From CAYVVD01 sp964454975 (lineage in GTDB: Bacteria > Bacteroidota > Ignavibacteria > Kapaibacteriales > UBA2268): a stretch of DNA of 64,000 bases. Of this stretch, positions 53,575 to 61,219 are shown in pieces. The notes under the pieces are model-generated. The model was not told the origin of the DNA. It saw only the letters and a list, made by a program, of their open reading frames with translations, and ran no database searches. Made by a program: the position numbers and the translations under genes. Within the stretch, counting starts at the first letter, position 1, and each line of letters begins with the position of its first letter. The stretch covers positions 1-64,000 of the forward strand of contig CAYVVD010000017.1 of assembly GCA_964454975.1 (NCBI GenBank). The letters run 5' to 3'.

Positions 53575-53862
53575 TTATTTTTTGGCTGCACGTGCATCTT
53601 TTCTATGCCCAGCATGGCCCCTGTAAAGCCTTGTGGGCGAGAATTCGCCAAATTTATGGCCCACCATATTTTCAGTTATATAAACAGGTATAAAATTCTT
53701 TCCGTTGTGCACAGCGATTGTATGCCCTACGAACTCCGGTGTAATAGTCGAAGTCCTGGACCATGTTTTAATCACTTTTTTCTTATTGCTTTTGTTAAGC
53801 TCATCAACTTTCTTCAGAAGTTTTAAGCTTACGAATATTCCCTTTTTAAGAGAACGCGACAT
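53575..53862 (-). CDS. rpsS: 30S ribosomal protein S19
   Basis: A 95-residue S19 (SRSLKKGIFVSLKLLKKVDE, IKTWSRTSTITPEFVGHTIA, VGHKFGEFSPTR), head of the small subunit with S13. ATG start at 53862 and standard position between rplB and rplV. Confidence 0.97.
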   Translation of the reverse strand: MSRSLKKGIFVSLKLLKKVDELNKSNKKKVIKTWSRTSTITPEFVGHTIAVHNGKNFIPVYITENMVGHKFGEFSPTRLYRGHAGHRKDARAAKK

Positions 53863-53875
53863 AATCTACCTGCTA

Positions 53876-54718
53876 CTATTTTGACTTTCTGGATCTGATT
53901 ATATATTTATCGTTTTCGTTTTTCTTCTTGCGGGTTTTGAGGCCCTTAGCATATTTACCCCATGGTGACCTCGGGTGCTGGCGTCCACCACCTGACTTCG
54001 AAGTACCTTCACCACCGCCCATCGGGTGGTCAATCGGGTTCATGGCCATACCACGTGTCTGCGGCCTTTTGCCAAGCCAACGGTTACGTCCGGCTTTCCC
54101 CTTGAGTATATTTTCATGCTCGCTGTTGCTCACAGTTCCAAGCGTTGCATAGCACCTGTTGAGTACAAGCCTGATTTCGCCAGAGGGCATTTTAAGCGTT
54201 GCATACTTCTCATCAGTTGCAACAAGCTGTATTGTAGTGCCGGCGCTGCGTGCTATTTGCCCGCCCTTGCCCGGCTTCAGTTCAACATTATGAACAAAAA
54301 GGCCGAGAGGGATTTTTTTCAGTGGCAGAGCGTTGCCTTCTTTGTACTCGGAAACATCCGGTCCGGAGATAATAGAATCGCCTACTTTCAGCTTATCGGG
54401 AGCAAGAATATATCGGTACTCGCCATCTTCATACTTCACCAGGGCTATCCTGGCCGAGCGGTTAGGATCGTATTCGATTGTTTCTACATTTGCAGAGATA
54501 CCATGTTTGTTTCTTTTGAAATCAATCATTCTGTATCTTCTCTTGTGCCCGCCTCCGCGATGCCTAGAAGTTATACGACCGGTGTTATTACGTCCGCCCG
54601 ACTTTTTGAGTGAAGAGACAAGGGGCTTATATGGCTTGTCCGTTGTCACTTCGTCAAAAGCGCTAACCGAGTAAAATCTCGTACCGGGTGTAATTGGTTT
54701 TAATGTTCTTAGTGCCAT
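53876..54718 (-). CDS. rplB: 50S ribosomal protein L2
   Basis: A 280-residue L2, near the peptidyl-transferase centre. KPITPGTRFYSV opens it; GRITSRHRGGGHKRRYRMID and the C-terminal RGMAMNPIDHPMGGGEG (with the conserved histidine) and SPWGKYAKGLKTRKKK are present. Confidence 0.98.
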   Translation of the reverse strand: MALRTLKPITPGTRFYSVSAFDEVTTDKPYKPLVSSLKKSGGRNNTGRITSRHRGGGHKRRYRMIDFKRNKHGISANVETIEYDPNRSARIALVKYEDGEYRYILAPDKLKVGDSIISGPDVSEYKEGNALPLKKIPLGLFVHNVELKPGKGGQIARSAGTTIQLVATDEKYATLKMPSGEIRLVLNRCYATLGTVSNSEHENILKGKAGRNRWLGKRPQTRGMAMNPIDHPMGGGEGTSKSGGGRQHPRSPWGKYAKGLKTRKKKNENDKYIIRSRKSK

Positions 54719-54740
54719 TTTTAATACTTCAGATTAATTA

Positions 54741-55037
54741 TCAGCCTTCAGCTCCGGAGACCAATTCAATTGAGTGGCCTTCCTTCAATGTAATAAAAGC
54801 TTTTTTGCGTAACTTGGTTTTGCCAACCTGCAAACCTGCCTTTGTAAACCTTTTTTTCACTTTACCTTTAATTCGTGCAGTACGAACATTGCTCACTTCT
54901 ACTTCGAACATCTCTTCGACAGCAGCCTTTATCTGGAGCTTATTCGCATTCGGGTCCACTTCAAAGACATACTGCCTGTGTTCGGACATGCTCATTGCTT
55001 TTTCAGTGATAACCGGTTTTTTTATTATATCGTACAT
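54741..55037 (-). CDS. rplW: 50S ribosomal protein L23
   Basis: A 98-residue L23 (IIKKPVITEKAMSMSEHRQY, ANKLQIKAAVEEMFEVEVSN), the docking site for trigger factor and SRP at the tunnel exit. In order between rplD and rplB. Confidence 0.97.
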   Translation of the reverse strand: MYDIIKKPVITEKAMSMSEHRQYVFEVDPNANKLQIKAAVEEMFEVEVSNVRTARIKGKVKKRFTKAGLQVGKTKLRKKAFITLKEGHSIELVSGAEG

Positions 55038-55051
55038 TTTGAATTACCGGG

Positions 55052-55678
55052 TTAATTAGCCAATGTTTGTTCAAGTTTCTCTATTGCGCCTTTGAAGAGC
55101 ACTACTTTCTTATGATTTAGTATGTCGTATGTTGAAATCCTTCCGGCCGGCGAAACATTGAGCTTTTTGATATTTCTCGATGAAAAGTAAATCTTGTCAT
55201 TGTTTTCCGGTAGAAGCAGCAATATTTTTTCGTTTTCGATCTGCAAGTTCTTCACAACATCGAACATATGTTTTGTTTTGAATTCTTCGAGGTTGAAGTC
55301 CTCGAGAACAATAATATTTTTCTCTGATGCCCTAAGCGAAAGAGCAGATTTCTTGGCTAGCTTTTTCAGTTTTCTATTTAGCTTGACGCTGTAGCCGTGT
55401 GGCCTTGGCCCGTGGATGGCACCACCGCCAACCCACAAAGGCGACCTGGTCGAACCGGCTCTTGCTGTTCCGCGGCCTTTCTGGCGCCAGGGTTTCCGAC
55501 CACCGCCTCTTACTTCTCCGCGTTCCTTGGCTTTATGAGTGCCCTGCCTTTTAGCGGCAAGGTGGGATAAAACAGCCAGGTGCATAACGTGCTCGTTAGG
55601 TTCGATAGCGAACACGTTGTCGGAGAGCTCAAGCTCGCCTGTTTTCCGGCCTTCTTTATTGAGGACTTCTACTAACAT
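55052..55678 (-). CDS. rplD: 50S ribosomal protein L4
   Basis: A 208-residue L4 with the tunnel-lining loop KERGEVRGGGRKPWRQKGRG followed by TARAGSTRSPLWVGGG. In Gammaproteobacteria L4 also represses the S10 operon; no evidence for that here. Standard place between rplC and rplW. Confidence 0.97.
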   Translation of the reverse strand: MLVEVLNKEGRKTGELELSDNVFAIEPNEHVMHLAVLSHLAAKRQGTHKAKERGEVRGGGRKPWRQKGRGTARAGSTRSPLWVGGGAIHGPRPHGYSVKLNRKLKKLAKKSALSLRASEKNIIVLEDFNLEEFKTKHMFDVVKNLQIENEKILLLLPENNDKIYFSSRNIKKLNVSPAGRISTYDILNHKKVVLFKGAIEKLEQTLAN

Positions 55679-55686
55679 ATTAAGAC

Positions 55687-56310
55687 CTATTGCCTGATTA
55701 TTTCAACATAAGAGTTATCCGGACCGGGCACACTGCCCATAATAAGTAGCAGATTCCTGTCCGTGATAATATCTACAACCTGCAGATTCCTGGTTGTCAC
55801 CCGTTTTCCGCCCATTCTGCCTGCCATTTTGAGACCTTTCATAACCCTTGACGGGTATGAAGACTGCCCGATAGATCCGGGGTGCCTTTGGCGGTCTGAC
55901 TGGCCGTGGCTTGACATCCCTACACCACCGAAATTGTGTCTTTTAACAACGCCCTGAAAGCCGCGTCCCTTGGAGCTTCCCGATACATGAACCCTGTCTC
56001 CTGACTTAAATTGTTCAACAGTAAGCTCTTCTCCAACCTCTTTGTCCACGTTCAGTTCCCTGAACTCTTTCAACAACCTCCGCGGCTTTACTCCGGCTTT
56101 TTCAAACTGGCCTTTCAGGGGCTTAATTACATTTCGCTCGGGCATTTCATTAAATCCAATCTGGATAGCAGAATAGCCGTCGCGTTCTTTAGTCCTTTTC
56201 AAGACAATCGGGCATGGTCCTGCTTCTATTACAGTGCAGGCAATATGAGTGCCCCTGCCTGTGTAGATGCTTGTCATTCCGAGTTTTTTACCTAAAATAG
56301 CTGCTTTCAT
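55687..56310 (-). CDS. rplC: 50S ribosomal protein L3
   Basis: A 207-residue L3 (AAILGKKLGMTSIYTGRGT, GSSKGRGFQGVVKRHNFGG, HGQSDRQRHPGSIGQSSYPS). The glutamine in HGQSDRQR is the site methylated in E. coli. Start at ATG 56310 with AAGGAG upstream; a frame to 56340 adds ten residues without a site. Confidence 0.96.
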   Translation of the reverse strand: MKAAILGKKLGMTSIYTGRGTHIACTVIEAGPCPIVLKRTKERDGYSAIQIGFNEMPERNVIKPLKGQFEKAGVKPRRLLKEFRELNVDKEVGEELTVEQFKSGDRVHVSGSSKGRGFQGVVKRHNFGGVGMSSHGQSDRQRHPGSIGQSSYPSRVMKGLKMAGRMGGKRVTTRNLQVVDIITDRNLLLIMGSVPGPDNSYVEIIRQ

Positions 56311-56320
56311 TTTCAACTCC

Positions 56321-56629
56321 TTAGCCTTTAACCTCAACATCTACCCCTGCGGGCAGTTCAAGGCGCATCAATGCATCAATTGTCTTCTGAGTCGAGCTGA
56401 ATATATCAATCAACCTCTTATGAATTCTCGCTTCGAACTGTTCACGCGACTTCTTGTCAACGTGGGGCGAACGGTTAACGGTGTAAACCGACCTGCGTGT
56501 CGGCAGGGGAATAGGACCGGAAACCATTGCGCCGGTTTGTTTTACGGTGCGTACAATCCTCTCGCCCGATTTGTCAATCAGGTTATGGTCGTAAGACTTC
56601 AGCTTTATTCTTATTCTCTGTGTTGCCAC
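56321..56629 (-). CDS. rpsJ: 30S ribosomal protein S10 (NusE)
   Basis: A 102-residue S10 (IRIKLKSYDHNLIDKSGERI, GPIPLPTRRSVYTVNRSPHV, ARIHKRLIDIFSSTQKTIDA), also the NusE partner of NusB and NusG. Start is GTG at 56629. It follows tuf by 37 bases, joining the str and S10 blocks. Confidence 0.97.
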   Translation of the reverse strand: MATQRIRIKLKSYDHNLIDKSGERIVRTVKQTGAMVSGPIPLPTRRSVYTVNRSPHVDKKSREQFEARIHKRLIDIFSSTQKTIDALMRLELPAGVDVEVKG

Positions 56630-56666
56630 TGCAACTTCCCTAATTTATAACTATAACAGTATCTGC

Positions 56667-57875
56667 TTATTCAATCACTTTAGTTACAACGCCGGCGCCT
56701 ACTGTACGTCCACCCTCGCGAATAGCGAATCGGAGGCCTTCTTCCATAGCAACCGGAGTGATTAGTTCAATATTAATAGCATCCAGGTTGTCCCCGGGCA
56801 TAACCATTTCCACGCCGTCGGGCAGCGTTAGAGAACCTGTCACGTCAGTTGTACGGAAGTAAAACTGGGGGCGGTATCCGCTGAAGAATGGTGTGTGGCG
56901 TCCGCCTTCTTCTTTCTTCAACACGTAAACCTGTGCTGTAAACTTATGGTGCGGTGTAATTGAACCTGGTTTTGCGATAACCATTCCGCGTTCTAATTCT
57001 TTTTTATCAACACCCCTGAGAAGGAGGCCTACGTTGTCGCCTGCCTGGCCTTCATCAAGAAGTTTACGGAACATTTCAACGCCTGTACATATTGTTTTCT
57101 TCTGGAGGCCGAAACCTACGATTTCGACTTCGTCGTTAACGTGGACGATACCCCTTTCAATACGTCCTGTGCCTACAGTTCCGCGGCCTGTGATTGAGAA
57201 TACGTCCTCAACCGGCATAAGGAACGGGCGGTCAATATCCCTTTCGGGAGTCGGGATATAATTGTCAACGGCATCCATAAGCTCAAAGATACAATTCATC
57301 CTTGGATCATCGGGAGTGGCATCAGCGCTTGCTCCGGCGTCAAGCGCCTGGAGAGCGGAACCTTTGATGATCGGAATATCATCGCCAGGGAAATTGTAAG
57401 AGCTAAGAAGCTCACGAAGTTCCATTTCGACGAGTTCAAGGAGTTCTTCGTCGGCGATGTCAACTTTATTCATAAAAACAACTATACGGGGAACGCCAAC
57501 CTGACGAGCAAGGAGAATATGCTCGCGTGTTTGCGGCATAGGGCCGTCAGTGGCAGCACATACAAGGATAGCGCCGTCCATTTGTGCAGCGCCGGTAATC
57601 ATATTTTTGATATAATCGGCGTGGCCGGGGCAATCTACGTGTGCATAGTGACGGTTTGCGGTTTGATATTCGACGTGAGCAGTGGCGATGGTTATACCAC
57701 GTGCCTTTTCTTCGGGAGCGTTGTCAATTGAATCGAACGAACGTATATCCGAAAGGCCTTTCTTTGCCAGCGCCATTGTAATGGCGGCGGTAAGTGTAGT
57801 TTTACCATGGTCAACGTGACCAATTGTTCCCACATTCACGTGCGGCTTGGAACGATCGAATTTCTCCTTAGCCAT
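56667..57875 (-). CDS. tuf: Elongation factor Tu
   Basis: A 402-residue EF-Tu that brings aminoacyl-tRNA to the ribosome. GTPase motifs GHVDHGKTTL, RGITIATAHVEY, DCPGHADYIKNMI, NKVD and GSALQAL are intact; domains II and III follow (TGRGTVGTGRIERG, FRTTDVTGSL, GMVIAKPGSI). Follows fusA by 65 bases. Confidence 0.98.
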   Translation of the reverse strand: MAKEKFDRSKPHVNVGTIGHVDHGKTTLTAAITMALAKKGLSDIRSFDSIDNAPEEKARGITIATAHVEYQTANRHYAHVDCPGHADYIKNMITGAAQMDGAILVCAATDGPMPQTREHILLARQVGVPRIVVFMNKVDIADEELLELVEMELRELLSSYNFPGDDIPIIKGSALQALDAGASADATPDDPRMNCIFELMDAVDNYIPTPERDIDRPFLMPVEDVFSITGRGTVGTGRIERGIVHVNDEVEIVGFGLQKKTICTGVEMFRKLLDEGQAGDNVGLLLRGVDKKELERGMVIAKPGSITPHHKFTAQVYVLKKEEGGRHTPFFSGYRPQFYFRTTDVTGSLTLPDGVEMVMPGDNLDAINIELITPVAMEEGLRFAIREGGRTVGAGVVTKVIE

Positions 57876-57940
57876 TTGAAGCTCCTTAAATCCTAATTAA
57901 AATTAATTTATAAATACAATGAATTATCCGGTTTATGGCA

Positions 57941-59998
57941 TTAGTACAGCCGCTCTTTTACCTGAGCGGGTTCATAATGCGAGAAGACCATAGTGTAACT
58001 TGCTCTGCCCTGGCTAACGGAACGAAGTTTCGTAACGTAGCCGAACATCTCTGACAAGGGAGCGGTACTTTTAACAACCTGCATAGGGCCGCGCTGGTCA
58101 ATACCCTCAATCCTGCCTCTGCGCGCATTCAGGTCGGCTATCACATCGCCTACATATTCTTCCGGCGATACAACTTCGACCTCGAAAAACGGTTCGAGCA
58201 AGACGGGTGATGCTTTGCGGCAGGCATCTTTAATTGCAATGGTAGCGGCAATCTGGCTGCCGAGTTCCGTTGTTTTCTCGGTATCGTAATCTACATTGAT
58301 GATATTGACATCAACATCAATCATGGGATAGCCGAGCGGGCCTATCTGCAAAGCGTCGCGAACCCCCTTTTCGATTGCTGAAATAAGTACTTTCGGCAAT
58401 AAGGAGTCGTCAATCGTCCTCTGAATTGTAATCCCTTGTCCGCGGCCTGCCGGGCTAATATCTACTGTAACTTCACCATACTGCGGTTTTCCTGCAGCCT
58501 GCTTTTCAAATACCCCATTCTGTTTTACCCTTTCGCCAAGGGTCTCCCTGTAGGCAACCTGTGGTTTTCCAACCTTAACCGGCAATTTGAACTCCCGCTT
58601 AAGCCGGTCTGTGATTATCTCGAGATGAAGTTCGCCGACACCGCTTATTATAGTCTGCCCGCTTTCCTCGTCCAGATTATATTTGAACGTAGGGTCTTCC
58701 TCAACCAGCTTTTCAAGTGTTTCCTCAAGTTTGGCCTGGTCAGCGAGTGTTTTAGCTTCTATCGCCTGGTTTATCACAGGTTCTGCAAACCTTATCTTAT
58801 CATAAATGACAGGATGTTTCTGGTCGCAAAGCGTATCGCCAGTGAGTGTAAACCTGAGGTTGGGGACAGCTACGATATCTCCCGCGAAGGCTTCCTTGAT
58901 TTCCTCTCTTTTGTTAGAGAACATCTTCAGGATTTTCAGAATTTTCTCTTTTTTTCCGGCTGATGAATTCTGCACAGAACCACCTACCTTAAGAGAGCCT
59001 GAGTAAATCCTGACGAAAGTTACTCTGCCGACAAATGGGTCGGTAAGCACTTTGAATGCAAGCCCGGAAAATGGTTCGTTGTCATCGGGGTTCCTGGTCA
59101 GTTTCTTTTCTAAATCCTCTACATCGAATCCCGGCATATACTTAATCTCGAGCGGGGATGGCAAGTAGTCAATAACTGCATCTAAGAGGGGCTGCACACC
59201 GATGTTCTTCAATGAAGAACCGCAAAAGACGGGGTTAAGCTTCAGGCTGATAACACCGCTCCGGAGGCCTTTTACAATTTCCTCCTCGCTTAAATCGCCT
59301 TCTTCGAGGTATTTCTCGAGTAGCACGTCGTCGCATTCGGCTGCCGATTCTACCATTTTCGACCTGTAACTTTCTGCTGTTTCGAGCATGTCGTCGGGTA
59401 TATTACCTTCTTCAAACTCAAAGCCGAAAGATTCAGGGTCAAAGTAGAGCGCCTTCATTTTAATCAAATCAATGATTCCTTTGAAAGTATCTTCAGCTCC
59501 AATAGGAATCATAACTGCAACCGGGTTTGCTCCAAGCCTTTTTCTCATGGATTCAAGGGCGTTTTCGAAGTTCGCACCGAGGCGATCCATTTTATTTACA
59601 AAAGCTATTCGCGGCACATTGTACATATCAGCCTGGTGCCAGACTGTTTCAGATTGCGGCTCTACCCCGCCCACTCCGCAGAACAGGGCTATCGCCCCGT
59701 CAAGCACTCTGAGTGAACGCTGTACTTCCGCTGTGAAGTCAACGTGTCCCGGTGTGTCAATTATGTTGATTTGATGGCCTTTCCATGTGCAGGGAGTAGC
59801 GGCAGAGGTAATTGTTATTCCTCTTTCCCTTTCCTGCTCCATGTAATCCATAAATGCAGTCCCTGAGTCAACCTCGCCGAGCTTGTGAAGATAGCCCGAG
59901 TAAAAGAGCATCCTCTCGGTAGTAGTTGTCTTACCGGCATCAATGTGAGCCATAATGCCGATATTTCTTAGATTCGATATGGGGACTGACCGCGGCAT
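57941..59998 (-). CDS. fusA: Elongation factor G, canonical type
   Basis: A 685-residue translocase. GTPase motifs AHIDAGKTTTTERMLFYSG, RERGITITSAATPCTW, DTPGHVDFTAEVQRS and NKMDRLGANF are the standard EF-G I type, followed by the G' insert, domain II, and the C-terminal domains IV-V (GRGQGITIQRTI, EPFFEVEVVSPEEYVGDV, GYVTKLRSVSQGRA). In normal str order rpsL-rpsG-fusA-tuf. A second, different EF-G lies at 61220. Confidence 0.96.
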   Translation of the reverse strand: MPRSVPISNLRNIGIMAHIDAGKTTTTERMLFYSGYLHKLGEVDSGTAFMDYMEQERERGITITSAATPCTWKGHQINIIDTPGHVDFTAEVQRSLRVLDGAIALFCGVGGVEPQSETVWHQADMYNVPRIAFVNKMDRLGANFENALESMRKRLGANPVAVMIPIGAEDTFKGIIDLIKMKALYFDPESFGFEFEEGNIPDDMLETAESYRSKMVESAAECDDVLLEKYLEEGDLSEEEIVKGLRSGVISLKLNPVFCGSSLKNIGVQPLLDAVIDYLPSPLEIKYMPGFDVEDLEKKLTRNPDDNEPFSGLAFKVLTDPFVGRVTFVRIYSGSLKVGGSVQNSSAGKKEKILKILKMFSNKREEIKEAFAGDIVAVPNLRFTLTGDTLCDQKHPVIYDKIRFAEPVINQAIEAKTLADQAKLEETLEKLVEEDPTFKYNLDEESGQTIISGVGELHLEIITDRLKREFKLPVKVGKPQVAYRETLGERVKQNGVFEKQAAGKPQYGEVTVDISPAGRGQGITIQRTIDDSLLPKVLISAIEKGVRDALQIGPLGYPMIDVDVNIINVDYDTEKTTELGSQIAATIAIKDACRKASPVLLEPFFEVEVVSPEEYVGDVIADLNARRGRIEGIDQRGPMQVVKSTAPLSEMFGYVTKLRSVSQGRASYTMVFSHYEPAQVKERLY

Positions 59999-60044
59999 AA
60001 TTACACTGTCAGAATCTTCTGTTTACAAAGAACTATGAAATCTA

Positions 60045-60512
60045 TTACCACTTGAAATGGGCAAAGGCTTTGTTTGCTTCGGCCATTCTGTGAGTATCTT
60101 CTTTTTTCTTGACGCTGGAACCTTCGTTCTTGGCAGCAGCCATAAGCTCGTTAGCAAGCTTCTGTGCCATTGTTTTGTCGCGCCTTTGTTTTGAGTAAGT
60201 TTTTATCCATCTTATTGCAAGAGCAAGCCTCCTGTCCTCGCGCACTTCAACCGGCACCTGGTATGTTGCGCCTCCAACCCTTCTCGACCTTACTTCGAGA
60301 ACAGGCATTACATTCTGTAGCGCTTTTTTAAACACACCCAGCGGCTCTTCTTGTGTCTTGTCCTGGATAATTTCCAACGCACCGTAAAGAATCTTCCTTG
60401 AAGAGTTCTTCTTACCATCCAGCATCAGCTTGTTGATGAAGCGCGAAAGAGTAACATCCCTGAATTTTGGGTCAGGAACGATGAATCTTTTTTCTGCTCT
60501 TTTCTTTCTCAT
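60045..60512 (-). CDS. rpsG: 30S ribosomal protein S7
   Basis: A 155-residue S7, primary assembly protein of the 30S head (KRAEKRFIVPDPKFRDVTLS, FINKLMLDGKKNSSRKILYG, EVRSRRVGGATYQVPVEVRE). ATG start; ten bases after rpsL. Confidence 0.97.
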   Translation of the reverse strand: MRKKRAEKRFIVPDPKFRDVTLSRFINKLMLDGKKNSSRKILYGALEIIQDKTQEEPLGVFKKALQNVMPVLEVRSRRVGGATYQVPVEVREDRRLALAIRWIKTYSKQRRDKTMAQKLANELMAAAKNEGSSVKKKEDTHRMAEANKAFAHFKW

Positions 60513-60522
60513 AACTATTTAC

Positions 60523-60897
60523 TTATTTTTTTGGCCTTTTTGAACCATACTTGGAACGGCCCTGGTTCCTGCCTTCAACACCCTGAGTATCTGCCGTGCC
60601 ACGGATAATGTGGTAGCGGACACCGGGGAGGTCTTTAACCCTTCCGCCCCTGATATAAACAATCGAGTGCTCCTGCAGGTTATGTCCTTCGCCGGGTATA
60701 TAAGCCGTTACCTCGAGCCCGCTTGTAAGCCTTACACGAGCTACCTTCCTCAGTGCCGAATTTGGCTTCTTAGGTGTAGTTGTATAAACCCTTGTACAAA
60801 CTCCACGCCTCTGTGGCGATGACTTTAAAGCTGGCGAATTGCTTTTTTTCGTCTGCTGTTTACGTCCTTTCCGTATTAACTGGCTTATCGTCGGCAC
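60523..60897 (-). CDS. rpsL: 30S ribosomal protein S12
   Basis: A 124-residue S12, part of the decoding centre. SQLIRKGRKQQTKKSNSPAL, PKKPNSALRKVARVRLTSG with the lysine whose change gives streptomycin resistance, and GVRYHIIRGTADTQGVEGR. Start is GTG at 60897 with GGAG eight bases upstream. Confidence 0.97.
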   Translation of the reverse strand: MPTISQLIRKGRKQQTKKSNSPALKSSPQRRGVCTRVYTTTPKKPNSALRKVARVRLTSGLEVTAYIPGEGHNLQEHSIVYIRGGRVKDLPGVRYHIIRGTADTQGVEGRNQGRSKYGSKRPKK

Positions 60898-61219
60898 TCA
60901 AAAAACTCCAATGTAAAGACAAATATCACTACAATTTGTAAAGAGCTTACAAAAATAGGGAATGGGAAATTAATAACCAAGAATAAATTGAATTATTTAG
61001 AAATTATTTCCCTAATTAAACGAGAAAGCAATAACGATGAAATGCAGGATAAAGTATAATGTTATTTATGCCTGTTGAAACTTTGGCTGCAAGCATTGGT
61101 GCTGGAAAGAATAATGGGGGAAAAATCGTAGAACCCTTCGGCCGTGAAATTAAAGATGTACTCCACTTTGGGAGTGGAGTACATCTTATTATCATATAAT
61201 GCCATTCTGTACCCGGTAC
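60898..61219. other. Regulatory gap between the second EF-G and rpsL
   Basis: This 322-base gap must contain the promoter of the str-S10 block. An inverted repeat TTTGTAA/TTACAAA with a five-base spacer is at 60935-60953, about 40 bases before rpsL, close to where a promoter is expected; GATATTTG on the minus strand is a near-match to the -7 box. The terminator of the upstream gene lies at 61153-61187. The part from 60955 to 61130 is AT-rich and without a gene I can support. Confidence 0.5.
61153..61187 (-). terminator. Strong hairpin after the second EF-G gene
   Basis: A perfect 15-base stem (AAGATGTACTCCACT with its complement, loop of five) lies 33 bases after the stop of the EF-G gene. 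On the minus strand it is followed by TTAATTTC, a weak T-run. It separates the two elongation-factor transcripts. Confidence 0.7.
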
